A stretch of 23,758 nucleotides of DNA from an uncultured Clostridia bacterium (GCA_904501865.1 CAJGCF010000014.1:1-23758); one strand, 5' to 3'; counted from the first letter of the stretch, positions 12,907 through 21,326 are shown. A program made the numbers and translations. Notes: generated by a model from the sequence alone, not told the origin.

Positions 12907-14250
12907 TCAAAACGGGAAGCCCATCTTACCAAAGGCGCGTCTGCCTTGCTTTGTTTTTCCCATATTGCTGAATTGCTTCATCATTTTCTTTATCTGGTCG
13001 TATTGCTTGAGGAGCTTGTTGACCTCCTCAACGCTGGTGCCGCTTCCACGCGCGATCCTCTGTCGTCTTGATGCGTTGAGGACCTCTGGGTGCTCTCTCT
13101 CCTGTCTTGTCATAGACTTGATGATAGCCTCCTGATGAACAAGCACCTTTTCGTCTATCTTTGCGTCCTTGAGCGCGCCCGGCTTCATTCCGGGGAGCAT
13201 ACCCGCGATCTGCTCGAGACTGCCCATACCCTTGAGCTGCTGCATCTGATCGAGGTAATCGTCGAGAGTAAAGAGTGACTGACGCAATCTCTCCTCCATC
13301 TCCGCGGCCTTTTTCTCGTCGAACTGTGCCTGCGCTTTGTCTATAAGAGTGAGCACATCGCCCATTCCGAGAATACGGCGAGCCATTCTGTCGGGGTGGA
13401 AGGGCTCTATCTGGTCAAGCTTTTCTCCGACACCGATGAATTTTATGGGCTTGCCCGTAATGTAGCGGACGGACAGAGCTGCACCGCCTCGGGTATCGCC
13501 GTCGAGCTTTGTGAGTATCACGCCCGTGATATCAAGCAACTCATTGAAGGTCTCTGCCACGTTGACGGATTCCTGACCTATCATAGCGTCGATAGTCAAG
13601 AGTATCTCGGTGGGATTTGTTGCCGCCTTGATATTCTGAAGCTCCTTCATAAGCAGCTCGTCTATCTGCAAACGGCCCGCGGTGTCTATGAACACGGTGT
13701 CATAGCCCTTTTTTTCTGCAAGCTTTATGCCTTCGGTCGCTATCTTGACGGGGTCGGTCTTATCGCCCATCTCAAAGACGGGGATATCCAGCTTCTCACC
13801 TACCACTTGTAGCTGCTTGATAGCGGCGGGACGGTAGACGTCGCAGGCGACGAGCAGTGGATTCTTGCCTTGCTTTTTGAGCATTCCCGCAAGCTTTCCC
13901 GCGTGAGTGGTCTTACCCGCACCCTGAAGACCTACCATCATAATGACTGTCGGGGGCTTGGGGGAGACGGCGAGCTTGGAGTTGGTCGAGCCCATAAGTG
14001 TCGTCAGCTCCTCGCAAACTATCTTGATGACCTGCTGTCCCGGGTTAAGAGATTCAAGCACCTCAATTCCGACAGCGCGCTCGGATACTGTCTTTATAAA
14101 GTCTCTTACGACCTTGAAATTGACGTCTGCCTCAAGAAGCGCGAGCTTTATCTCTCGTGTACCCGCCTTGATATCGGCCTCGGTCAGCTTTCCCTTGTTT
14201 TTGAATTTTTTGAAGGCATTTTCCAGCTTTTCGCTGAGATTTTGAAACAT
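12907..14250 (-). CDS. ffh: Signal recognition particle protein Ffh (SRP54)
   Basis: This encodes 447 residues, a normal length. The N domain (FQNLSEKLENAFKKFKNKG, then LLEADVNFKVVRDF) is followed by the G domain: P-loop GLQGAGKTT (107-115), DTAGR (189-193) and TKLD (247-250). The Met-rich M domain (about 300-447) contains MSRQ-like and SRRQRIARGSG sequences for 4.5S RNA and signal-peptide binding. It pairs with FtsY to bring nascent membrane proteins to SecYEG. An excellent AGGAGG precedes ATG 14250. It follows ylxM by 26 bp. Confidence 0.98.
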   Translation of the reverse strand: MFQNLSEKLENAFKKFKNKGKLTEADIKAGTREIKLALLEADVNFKVVRDFIKTVSERAVGIEVLESLNPGQQVIKIVCEELTTLMGSTNSKLAVSPKPPTVIMMVGLQGAGKTTHAGKLAGMLKKQGKNPLLVACDVYRPAAIKQLQVVGEKLDIPVFEMGDKTDPVKIATEGIKLAEKKGYDTVFIDTAGRLQIDELLMKELQNIKAATNPTEILLTIDAMIGQESVNVAETFNELLDITGVILTKLDGDTRGGAALSVRYITGKPIKFIGVGEKLDQIEPFHPDRMARRILGMGDVLTLIDKAQAQFDEKKAAEMEERLRQSLFTLDDYLDQMQQLKGMGSLEQIAGMLPGMKPGALKDAKIDEKVLVHQEAIIKSMTRQEREHPEVLNASRRQRIARGSGTSVEEVNKLLKQYDQIKKMMKQFSNMGKTKQGRRAFGKMGFPF

Positions 14251-14276
14251 AATAATACCTCCTTTTTTGTTTTGCT

Positions 14277-14609
14277 TTAACCTACGCTCTGGAGCAGTAG
14301 CTCTATCTCACGCCTTATATCCTCGGAGATGTGATTTTTCTCACAGAGCTCAAGAGCGGACTTCGCGTGCTTTTGCGCGTCGGCAAATTTCTTTGCCAGA
14401 CCGAGCTTTTCCTCATAAAAGAGGAGCTCCTCCTCAGCCTTTTTGATGACGTCTCGCGCACCCTGACGTGAAATGCCCATCTCCTCGGCGACCTCGGAGA
14501 GAGACATATCGTTGTTGTAGTAGAAATCAAGCGCGTCACGACGCCGCTCGGTCAAAACGTCGCCGTAAAAATCAAGCAAAAAGCCGATATTCAGGTTTTT
14601 TTCAAACAT
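14277..14609 (-). CDS. ylxM: YlxM-like helix-turn-helix protein, first gene of the SRP operon
   Basis: This encodes 110 residues, typical for YlxM (UPF0122). It opens with EKNLNIGFLLDFYGDVLTERRRDALDFYYNNDMSLSEVAEEMGISRQGARDVIKKAEEEL, a sigma-70 region-4-like HTH, and continues as a helical tail. It is encoded next to ffh in most Firmicutes and is thought to modulate SRP (in streptococci it interacts with Ffh and FtsY). It starts the ylxM-ffh-rpsP-khpA unit. The ribosome site before ATG 14609 is weak, so translation of this first gene may be modest. Confidence 0.93.
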   Translation of the reverse strand: MFEKNLNIGFLLDFYGDVLTERRRDALDFYYNNDMSLSEVAEEMGISRQGARDVIKKAEEELLFYEEKLGLAKKFADAQKHAKSALELCEKNHISEDIRREIELLLQSVG

Positions 14610-14663
14610 TTTGACTAACTCCGTTTCAAATTGATATTGTCGAGACTTTTCTCAAAAAAGCGG

Positions 14664-14684
14664 TGTAAAGTAAAACACTTTACA
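14664..14684. promoter_or_regulatory. Operator-like palindrome at the ylxM transcription start
   Basis: TGTAAAGT-AAAAC-ACTTTACA is a perfect 8+8 inverted repeat with a 5-bp centre. It begins 1 bp after the -10 of the minus-strand promoter and covers the expected transcription start. That suggests repressor binding or an RNA stem at the 5' end of the SRP operon message. Confidence 0.5.
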
Positions 14685-14685
14685 G

Positions 14686-14714
14686 ATTATAACAGACTTT
14701 TTATGTTTTGTCAA
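14686..14714 (-). promoter_or_regulatory. Promoter of the ylxM-ffh-rpsP-khpA operon
   Basis: On the minus strand: TTGACA (14714-14709), 17-bp spacer, TATAAT (14691-14686), full consensus. Confidence 0.85.
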
Positions 14715-14803
14715 TAGGTTTTTAAATTTTTTCAAAACTTTTTGCTAAATAGCATCCTCACACCGCTATATGAGCAAACCAAACTTGAAAAACCTTCCAA
14801 ATC

Positions 14804-14832
14804 TTGACTTTTTGTATAAGAAATGCTATAAT
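14804..14832 (+). promoter_or_regulatory. Promoter of the envelope (Dlt-like) operon
   Basis: TTGACT 14804-14809, 17-bp spacer, TATAAT 14827-14832. It reads into the transglutaminase-like gene. No other promoter or terminator was seen until 21133, so six genes are probably one transcript. Confidence 0.8.
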
Positions 14833-14872
14833 GTGGATATAATGATAACTGACCGTGAGGGTATTTGTTGAT

Positions 14873-16201
14873 ATGGTAATATATATAAGTAAAAAAGCAA
14901 ATATCAAATTTAATATCAAGGTCTACGAGGCAGACGTGAGAAGATTTCTTTTGCGGCTTATCGCGGCGCTTGCGGCTATTTCCGTAGTCTTGGGAGCGGT
15001 ATGTCTTGTGCTTGCCTCACAGCTCAAGCGCGTCACCGTGGAGGCTGGTGAGCTCCTAACCGCCGCGGAGATAATAGGCAGAGACGAGGCGACCTTTGGA
15101 GAGGATTTTGATCCCGAGTGCATCTATCACGCGGGAGTCTACTATTTCACTATACATTCAAGGGGCGAGGACATCAAGGTCAGGCTCAGAGTAAGAGACA
15201 CCAAAGCCCCCGAGGTGACTGTGAAAAAGGTGTTCTTTGCGGTAGGCGGAGCGCTTCCTGAGCCATTGGATTTCATCGAAACGGTGTGGGAGCCCGACGG
15301 ACTTTCGGGAGAATTTCTCACCGATATACCCGAGCTGAAGGAAATGGGCACTTATCCTATGCGAGTGAGATTTTTCGACGCGTCGGGAAATAAGACAGAG
15401 GCTTTTGACGTTGAGATGACGCAGATATACGACAGCCAACCTCCCAAAATATCGCTTTGTGGCGATGACATAATCGCGTATGTTGACGAGGCAGTTGAGT
15501 ATAAAAATCAGGTCATGCTCACAGATAACTGTGTAGGCAATATAACGCTTGATGCGGACGAGAGTGAGCTTGATATAAGCACCGAGGGCGAATATACGGT
15601 GTATCTGACCGCTACCGACTCGGTAGGTAACGTGAGCGAAAGGCTTGCGGTTACAGTCAAGGTCGTGCCGCGCAAGGTGAGCGACGAGGCGCTTGACACG
15701 CTTATAGCCGAGGTCGCAGAGGAGATAATAAGCGACACGATGAGCCGTGAGGAGATGTGCCGTGCCGTTTACGACTACGTAAGAGATGCTCTTGTGTATT
15801 CGGGCGTATCTGACAAGACTGACGACGTGAGCGAGGCATATCACGCTCTGTTCGTACGCGGTGATGGAGATTGCTTCAGCTATTTTGCCGCGGCGAAGGC
15901 CTTTCTCGACCATCTCGGAATAGAGAATATAAGCATAGCTCGCGAGAAGGGCTACACCTCCGACACGCATTATTGGAGCCTTGTGAATATTGGCACCGAT
16001 GACGAGCCCGCGTGGTATCACTTTGACTGCACCGAGCTCCGTGACGACGGATACAATCATAGCGGATGTCTCTTGACCGATAAGCAGATAGATGCCTATT
16101 GTAAGGTCCGTCCGTATTTCTATATTTATGATAAGAGCGGATACCCCGAGACCTGCTCGGAGATAATCACTAAGACGCCCGCTCTTGAGGAGTTTTACTG
16201 A
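14873..16201 (+). CDS. Membrane-anchored transglutaminase-like protein with Ig-like domains
   Basis: This encodes 442 residues from ATG 14873; GAGGG lies about 11 nt upstream. A GTG 18 nt earlier is possible but lacks a site. A basic N-terminus and one TM segment (about 25-47) give a type II anchor. Two beta-sandwich, Ig/HYR-like repeats follow (DTKAPEVTV..., DSQPPKISL...TATDSVGNV). The C-terminal transglutaminase-like fold has Cys334 in GDGDCFSYF, His366 in THYWSLV and Asp385 in WYHFDCT, a full papain-like triad. Such proteins are usually extracellular peptidases or crosslinkers. As first gene of the Dlt-like operon, 7 bp before dltA, it probably works at the cell wall. Its substrate is unknown. 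Confidence 0.85.
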   Translation: MVIYISKKANIKFNIKVYEADVRRFLLRLIAALAAISVVLGAVCLVLASQLKRVTVEAGELLTAAEIIGRDEATFGEDFDPECIYHAGVYYFTIHSRGEDIKVRLRVRDTKAPEVTVKKVFFAVGGALPEPLDFIETVWEPDGLSGEFLTDIPELKEMGTYPMRVRFFDASGNKTEAFDVEMTQIYDSQPPKISLCGDDIIAYVDEAVEYKNQVMLTDNCVGNITLDADESELDISTEGEYTVYLTATDSVGNVSERLAVTVKVVPRKVSDEALDTLIAEVAEEIISDTMSREEMCRAVYDYVRDALVYSGVSDKTDDVSEAYHALFVRGDGDCFSYFAAAKAFLDHLGIENISIAREKGYTSDTHYWSLVNIGTDDEPAWYHFDCTELRDDGYNHSGCLLTDKQIDAYCKVRPYFYIYDKSGYPETCSEIITKTPALEEFY

Positions 16202-16208
16202 AAATATA

Positions 16209-17726
16209 ATGTATCACACCAATATAATTGAATATTTGGAGTTGTCCGCACCGGAATATACCGACAAGCTTGCTTTCTCGGATGGTGCGGACTCTCTTTC
16301 TTTCAGAGAGCTTTACGATGTCTCCTGCCGCGTGGGGAGCTTTCTTTCAGACAAAGGATATATGAGAGAGCCCATAGCTCTTATGATGGGCAAGCATCCC
16401 GATACCGTGGCTGCGATGCTGGGAGTAGTGAGCGCGGGGTGCTTTTATACCTGCCTCGACCCCGATGTGCCGAGACAAAGAGTAGAGCTGATACTTGAAA
16501 AGCTTTCACCGAGAGCTATTATATACGATGAGGAAAACAGGGAGAGAGCAGAGGAGCTGTCCACCTCGGCGGCGGTATATCCTTACACGGTGGCGTGTAG
16601 CTTCTCTTCGGATACGGAGAGACTTACGTGGGTGCGCTCGCAAGCACTTGATACAGACCCCGTGTACGTTGTGTTCACTTCAGGTTCGACGGGAATGCCC
16701 AAGGGAGTCGTAGCATCTCACCGCTCCGTGATAGACTACACTGAGACCTTGTGCGAGGCTCTCGGCTTTTCGGACAAAACTGTTTTTGGCAATCAGGCGC
16801 CGCTTTGCTTTGACGCTCCGCTCAAGGAGATAATGCCAACTCTCAAGCTTGGGGCTACTACCTATTTAATACCGAGGAAGCTTTTTTTGTCTCCCGTAAG
16901 GCTTTGCGAGTTTCTTGACGAGCATAGGATAAATACTGTTTGCTGGGTTGCGTCGGCGCTTGTGTTGATATCCGCCTCGGGCGCGCTTGAGAGATACAGA
17001 CCGAGTCATCTTGAAACGGTATGCTTCGGGAGCGAGGTCTTTCCCTCGGGAGAATACAAAAAATGGCGAGCGGCGTATCCTCAGGGGAGGCTTGTAAATC
17101 TGTACGGGCCTACCGAGGCGACGGGAATGTCGTGCTATTGGATAGCCGACCGAGAGCTTGAGGATAGCGAGCGCATACCCATAGGCAGACCCTTTCGCAA
17201 CACGGAGATAATTCTGCTTGGCGATGACCTCTCACCCGTTTCCGACGGCGAGCAGGGAGAGATATTTATAAGAGGAAGCTGTCTCACCCTCGGATATTTT
17301 GGAGACTCTGAACGGACGGGCAGAGCATTTGTGCAAAATCCTCTCAACCAAAGCTTTCCCGAGCTTGTCTACCGCACGGGCGATATTGGGCGCAAAAATT
17401 CTCACGGAGAGCTTGAATTCATCTGCCGCGTCGACAGACAGATAAAGCTTATGGGGCATAGGATAGAGCTTGGTGAGATAGAGACGGCGGCGCAGAGGCT
17501 TTGCGGTGTGTCACGAGCCGCAGCGGTGTTTGATAGCGAGAGCCGAAGGATAATCGTGTATTTTACGGGTACGCCCGAGGCGTCAGAGGTGATAGCACAC
17601 CTCAAGGAGCACCTGCCTCGATATATGCTTCCGAGAAGGGTATACAGACTTGAAGCTATGCCGCTGACACAGAGCGGAAAGCTTGACAGAGGGGCACTGC
17701 TCGCGCTCTTTAGTGCCTCAAAGTAG
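16209..17726 (+). CDS. DltA-like amino acid adenylation enzyme
   Basis: This encodes 505 residues, the length of DltA. Adenylation motifs are complete: VVFTSGSTGMPKG (A3), FDAP with Asp202 (alpha-amino contact), NLYGPTEAT (A5), YRTGDIGR (A7), CRVDRQIKLMGHRIELGEIE (A8) and QSGKLDR with Lys491 (A10). It should activate an amino acid with ATP and load it on the carrier protein encoded next. In Bacillus DltA the segment FCGEVLP carries the Cys linked to D-Ala selectivity. Here the aligned segment is FGSEVFP (273-279), with Gly at that place. D-alanine is thus likely but not certain. Start ATG 16209 has only a distant AGGAG (16188-16192) inside the previous gene. Confidence 0.85.
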   Translation: MYHTNIIEYLELSAPEYTDKLAFSDGADSLSFRELYDVSCRVGSFLSDKGYMREPIALMMGKHPDTVAAMLGVVSAGCFYTCLDPDVPRQRVELILEKLSPRAIIYDEENRERAEELSTSAAVYPYTVACSFSSDTERLTWVRSQALDTDPVYVVFTSGSTGMPKGVVASHRSVIDYTETLCEALGFSDKTVFGNQAPLCFDAPLKEIMPTLKLGATTYLIPRKLFLSPVRLCEFLDEHRINTVCWVASALVLISASGALERYRPSHLETVCFGSEVFPSGEYKKWRAAYPQGRLVNLYGPTEATGMSCYWIADRELEDSERIPIGRPFRNTEIILLGDDLSPVSDGEQGEIFIRGSCLTLGYFGDSERTGRAFVQNPLNQSFPELVYRTGDIGRKNSHGELEFICRVDRQIKLMGHRIELGEIETAAQRLCGVSRAAAVFDSESRRIIVYFTGTPEASEVIAHLKEHLPRYMLPRRVYRLEAMPLTQSGKLDRGALLALFSASK

Positions 17727-17744
17727 AAATTACAAGGAGAAAAA

Positions 17745-17972
17745 ATGCAGAAGCTTATAAAAATATTCAATGATATATGCCCTGAGATTGACCTTAGCTC
17801 GTCAGAGCGGCTTGTAGACGACGGGATTCTTGATTCCCTTGATATAGTGGCGCTCGTGACTGAGATAAACGAGACCTTCGACGTCTCCGTGCCACCCGAG
17901 GAAATAACCCCCGAGAATTTCAATTCTTCCGCTTCCATTATGGCGCTTATAGAGCGGCTTCGGGACAATTAG
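17745..17972 (+). CDS. Acyl/D-alanyl carrier protein (DltC-like)
   Basis: This encodes 75 residues. The 4'-phosphopantetheine site is Ser31 in GILDSLDIV, flanked by a typical four-helix carrier-protein pattern (LVTEINETFDVSVPPEEITPENFNSSASIMALIERL). AAGGAG is 7 nt before ATG 17745. It receives the activated residue from the adjacent adenylation enzyme and presents it to the MBOAT. The DSLDIV motif is closer to general ACPs than to the DSMGTV I recall for Bacillus DltC, consistent with a divergent Dlt branch. Gene order is A-C-B-D rather than the usual A-B-C-D. Confidence 0.88.
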   Translation: MQKLIKIFNDICPEIDLSSSERLVDDGILDSLDIVALVTEINETFDVSVPPEEITPENFNSSASIMALIERLRDN

Positions 17973-17975
17973 TCG

Positions 17976-19529
17976 ATGTCCTTTATATCCATCGAATTCG
18001 TAGCGTTTTTTTGCCTCATTCTTGTGGCATATTATTTCACACCGCCCAGACGTCAGTGGATAGTTCTCCTTACGGCAAGCTATGCGTTTTACCTCTCGGC
18101 AAGCCCCCGATATCTCATTATTTTGATGATAAACACCCTCTCCGCATTTGTTTTTGCCAAAATCATTCAAAGGGAGCGGGAGGCGGAAAAGGATAGGCTG
18201 ACCTCTTTTGAGGGTGATGAGCGCAAGAGAGTTAAGGCAAAAAGCCTAAAAAAAAGGCAACGAACTCTGGCTTTGTCACTTTCGGTCAGTCTTGGCACGC
18301 TTGCGACGTTTAAATTTATTTTTCCCATACTCCCGTACGGCGCGACGGGCATTCTTTTTCCCGTGGGTATATCCTTTTATACTCTTGGCATTGTCGGGTA
18401 TCTCGTTGACGTTTACAGAGGAAGGAGAGAGGCAGAGAAAAATATATTCAAGCTCGCCCTGCTCACCTCGTATTTTCCGCACGTTATACAAGGTCCCGTT
18501 CTGCGTTATTCCGAACTTTCCAAAAGCATTTTTAGCGGACGGCGCGCCGAGTGGGACAATATCGTGTCGGGACTTCTCCGCACTTTGTGGGGAGTGTTTA
18601 AAAAGCTGGTCATAGCAGAAACTCTCTCGCCCGCGATAACAGAATTATCAAAGGGAGGAGAGGGCAGGGGCGGAGCATACGTGCTTTTTTTGCTCATTTC
18701 CTATGCGGCGCAGATATACGGAGATTTCACGGGTGGTATAGACGTAGCTCTCGGTGTGTCGGAAATGCTTGGAGTAGCTCTCCCCGAAAACTTTGACCGC
18801 CCCTTTTCCTCGACCTCGCTCGGCGAGTATTGGAATAGGTGGCATATCACTCTGGGTAAATGGTTTACCGACTACGTTTTCTACCCTCTTTCGCTCTGTC
18901 GGAGCATACAAGGTCTGACCAGGCTTTGCAGAAAGCATCTCGGCGCGAGCATAGGTAAGAGATTGCCCGTATATACGGCAACCCTTGTGACTTGGTTTTT
19001 GACGGGACTGTGGCACGGAGCACGCCCTCATTTTATAGCGTGGGGACTTGTAAACGGCGCTATGATGCTCATATCGCAGGAGCTGAGGCCTTTATATAAA
19101 AGACTGTATTCAAAATATCCAAGATTTGACGGGAGCCTTGCGTGGACCTTTGTCCGACGGGTGCGCACCTTTCTTTTGATAGGGGCGGTGAGGCTTTTCG
19201 ACGTCTATGGGAGTGTCGGTCTCACGTTTACTATGCTCGCAAGCCTTTTTTATGATTTTGAGAGCTACCAAAGCTTTTTGGGCGGTGGAGCATTTGAGCT
19301 TGGAGTAAGCATATACGAATATCTGCTCGTTGGAGTAGCGATAGCCGCCGTGTGCCTTGTCAGTCATTTGAATTCTCGGTCTGAAAAGAAAGCTCCCTTG
19401 AGGAAAAGGCTTGTGAGCCGTCCGACCGCAGCGTGCATCTGCGCTCTCCTGCTTTTGAGTGTGAGCTTGCTGTTTGGCGCGTACGGCATAGGCTATGACG
19501 CGTCGGATTTCATATACGGTCAGTTTTGA
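17976..19529 (+). CDS. MBOAT-family membrane acyltransferase (DltB-like)
   Basis: This encodes 517 residues, about 11 hydrophobic segments. MBOAT motifs are present: ILFPVGISFYTLGIVGYLVDVYRG, FPHVIQGPVLRY, EYWNRWHITLG (His290) and WFLTGLWHGAR with the catalytic His347. A charged loop (about 66-97) separates the first and second TM groups. It should pass the residue from the carrier protein through the membrane to an extracytoplasmic acceptor or relay. It starts 3 bp after the carrier stop with a weak GGGA site, implying coupling. AlgI-like O-acetyl transfer is the main alternative, but the adjacent adenylation enzyme and carrier favour an aminoacyl route. Confidence 0.88.
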   Translation: MSFISIEFVAFFCLILVAYYFTPPRRQWIVLLTASYAFYLSASPRYLIILMINTLSAFVFAKIIQREREAEKDRLTSFEGDERKRVKAKSLKKRQRTLALSLSVSLGTLATFKFIFPILPYGATGILFPVGISFYTLGIVGYLVDVYRGRREAEKNIFKLALLTSYFPHVIQGPVLRYSELSKSIFSGRRAEWDNIVSGLLRTLWGVFKKLVIAETLSPAITELSKGGEGRGGAYVLFLLISYAAQIYGDFTGGIDVALGVSEMLGVALPENFDRPFSSTSLGEYWNRWHITLGKWFTDYVFYPLSLCRSIQGLTRLCRKHLGASIGKRLPVYTATLVTWFLTGLWHGARPHFIAWGLVNGAMMLISQELRPLYKRLYSKYPRFDGSLAWTFVRRVRTFLLIGAVRLFDVYGSVGLTFTMLASLFYDFESYQSFLGGGAFELGVSIYEYLLVGVAIAAVCLVSHLNSRSEKKAPLRKRLVSRPTAACICALLLLSVSLLFGAYGIGYDASDFIYGQF

Positions 19530-19577
19530 GAGATTTATGGAAAATTGTATTGCTCGGGAGAGCGGAATGGTGTTTAT

Positions 19578-20621
19578 ATGATAAAAAAGAGAGTAATATC
19601 CGTGCTGTCCTGCGCTTTAGCGTTGGTAGCCGCCGTGTATCTTCTCACGCTCCTGACAATGCCAAAATATATCTCAAGCTCGCGAGAGGGAAATCTCATA
19701 TCCGAGTATTACGGGGAGGTTGACAAGGATATAGCTCATCAGGTGCTATTCGTAGGGGATTGCGAGGTCTACGAGAGCTTTGTTCCCGCAAATCTTTGGG
19801 AGGAGCAGGGGATAACCTCATACGTGCGAGGAAGTCCACAGCAGCTTATCTGGCAATCCTATTATCTTTTGCGCGAGATGCTCGAATACGAAACCCCGGA
19901 CGTCGTAGTTCTTGGGGTGTTCTCAATGAAATACGGTGAGGGACAGAGCGAGGTCTATAACCGTATGACTATTGACGGAATGAGGTGGTCGGATGAGAAA
20001 TGGGGAGCGGTCAGATCCTCGCTCACAGAGGGTGAGAGCACTCTGTCTTATGCGATCCCTCTGCTTCGATTTCATTCTCGCTGGCAGGAGCTTACACTTG
20101 AGGACGTAAGATATATGTGGCGGCGCGAGAGTGTTTCTCATAACGGCTATCTTATGCAGATGGGAGTTCTCCCGCGCCCGTCCGAGAGAGTCGAGGGGAG
20201 TCAGCTGATAGACACCTCACTCCCCGATATATGCTTTGAGTATCTTGACAAGATAAGAGAGCTTTGCGCCGAGAGCGGAGTGACGCTCGTGCTTGTCAAA
20301 GCCCCCACGAACAACTGGAGATATTGGTGGTACGACGAATGGGACGAGCAGATATCCGAATATTGCGAGAGCTACGGATTGGACTATTATAATTTAATAG
20401 ACAACTGTGAGATAGGAATAGATTGGGAGCGTGACACGTATGACGGTGGAGTTCACCTCAACGTGTGGGGAGCGGAAAAGACAACGTCATATCTCGGCAG
20501 ACTTCTGGCGGAAAAATATTGTCTTGCCGACCTGCGCGGCGATGCTCAAACGTCGAGGATATGGCAGGAAAAGCTTGAAAAATACAAGGAAGAAAAGGAG
20601 AGGGCGGGGCAAAATGAATAA
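19578..20621 (+). CDS. DltD-like SGNH-fold envelope protein with Cys at the nucleophile position
   Basis: This encodes 347 residues from ATG 19578. An upstream TTG (19545) is possible, but the signal anchor MIKKRVISVLSCALALVAAVYLLTLL begins at this ATG. After the TM segment comes VLFVGDCEVYESF, the SGNH block I with Cys62 where GDS or GSS is usual. Next are a body with YNRMTIDGMRWS and LRFHSRWQEL, then YDGGVHLNVWGAEKTT holding Asp289 and His293. I recall related Clostridial proteins with the same Cys, so it may be a family trait rather than damage. As in Dlt systems it probably completes transfer of the residue to a wall polymer outside the membrane. It overlaps the lipoprotein gene by 8 bp. 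Confidence 0.78.
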   Translation: MIKKRVISVLSCALALVAAVYLLTLLTMPKYISSSREGNLISEYYGEVDKDIAHQVLFVGDCEVYESFVPANLWEEQGITSYVRGSPQQLIWQSYYLLREMLEYETPDVVVLGVFSMKYGEGQSEVYNRMTIDGMRWSDEKWGAVRSSLTEGESTLSYAIPLLRFHSRWQELTLEDVRYMWRRESVSHNGYLMQMGVLPRPSERVEGSQLIDTSLPDICFEYLDKIRELCAESGVTLVLVKAPTNNWRYWWYDEWDEQISEYCESYGLDYYNLIDNCEIGIDWERDTYDGGVHLNVWGAEKTTSYLGRLLAEKYCLADLRGDAQTSRIWQEKLEKYKEEKERAGQNE

Positions 20622-21120
20622 GAAAAGCATCAAAAGGACGTCTCTTGCCCTCTTTATCACGCTTTGCGCCGTGAGCAGTATCTTTCTTATCTCGTGTGAG
20701 CAGACAGAAAATGACATTCCTGCCGATTACTTTTTTAAGGCTCGGGGAGTGACGGTGCGTGTGGGAGAGAACGTGGATAATGCCACATCGGCGCTCGGGG
20801 AATACAATTCTCTCTATCTCGCCCCATCATGCGCCGTGAGCGGAGTCGATCAAATGTACGTCTACAACGGATTCCGCCTGACCGCATACCCCGAGGCAGA
20901 CAAACACATCATTTACATTATAGAGCTCACCAACGATACGGTGTCCACGGCAGAGGGCGTGTCTGTCGGAGACACAAGGGAGAAGGTGATATCTGTTTAC
21001 GGAGAAGCCTACGAGAGTGTCGGCGAGAGCGTGAGATACAAGGGCAGGGACTGTCTGCTTCAGTTTATTATAAGAGAGGGCAAGGTCACGTCTATAAAGT
21101 ACCTCGCGCAGACGGATTGA
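20614..21120 (+). CDS. Lipoprotein of the Dlt-like operon, unknown function
   Basis: This encodes 168 residues from ATG 20614, inside the end of the previous gene; AGGAG lies 13 nt upstream. A basic N-terminus, hydrophobic core (LALFITLCAVSSIFLI) and lipobox LISC give lipidation at Cys28. The mature part has VTVRVGENVDNATSALGEYNS, IYIIELTNDTVSTAEGVSVGDTREKVISVYGEAY and CLLQFIIREGKVTSIKY. This repeated short alpha-beta unit, with GDT-EKV-YG patterns, resembles small periplasmic-type domains of Gram-positive lipoproteins. It is the last gene before the terminator. It may assist the transferase or bind the modified polymer; this is inference. Confidence 0.8.
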   Translation: MNKKSIKRTSLALFITLCAVSSIFLISCEQTENDIPADYFFKARGVTVRVGENVDNATSALGEYNSLYLAPSCAVSGVDQMYVYNGFRLTAYPEADKHIIYIIELTNDTVSTAEGVSVGDTREKVISVYGEAYESVGESVRYKGRDCLLQFIIREGKVTSIKYLAQTD

Positions 21121-21132
21121 GCGCAAAAAATG

Positions 21133-21159
21133 AAAAGGCGAGGGGAGACCTCGCCTTTT
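21133..21159 (+). terminator. Terminator of the Dlt-like operon
   Basis: AAAAGGCGAGG, loop GGAGA, CCTCGCCTTTT: an 11-bp perfect stem ending in a T-run, 12 bp after the lipoprotein stop. Confidence 0.9.
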
Positions 21160-21202
21160 AGCACTGTTTACAAAAAATTCATAAAAAACTTTGCCGAAAC
21201 GC

Positions 21203-21231
21203 TTGACAAAGGGGGCAAAAAGGGGTATATT
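21203..21231 (+). promoter_or_regulatory. Heat-shock operon promoter
   Basis: TTGACA 21203-21208, 17-bp spacer, TATATT 21226-21231. This is a vegetative promoter placed directly before the CIRCE operator. Confidence 0.8.
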
Positions 21232-21242
21232 ATTAGCGTAGG

Positions 21243-21269
21243 TTAGCACTTGACGGCAAAGAGTGCTAA
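21243..21269. promoter_or_regulatory. CIRCE operator (HrcA binding site)
   Basis: TTAGCACTT-N9-GAGTGCTAA. The canonical CIRCE is TTAGCACTC-N9-GAGTGCTAA, so only the ninth base of the left arm differs. It lies just after the -10, where HrcA blocks transcription until heat shock. Confidence 0.95.
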
Positions 21270-21326
21270 AAAATCACTAAAAACACTCTGAAAAGGTCAA
21301 GGAACGGGAAAGGAGCGATATTAACA

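Noticed and set aside
15158..16060. 300-codon open frame on the minus strand
   Set aside because: It is antisense to the transglutaminase-like gene, whose triad and Ig-like repeats are clear. The antisense frame has no start signals.
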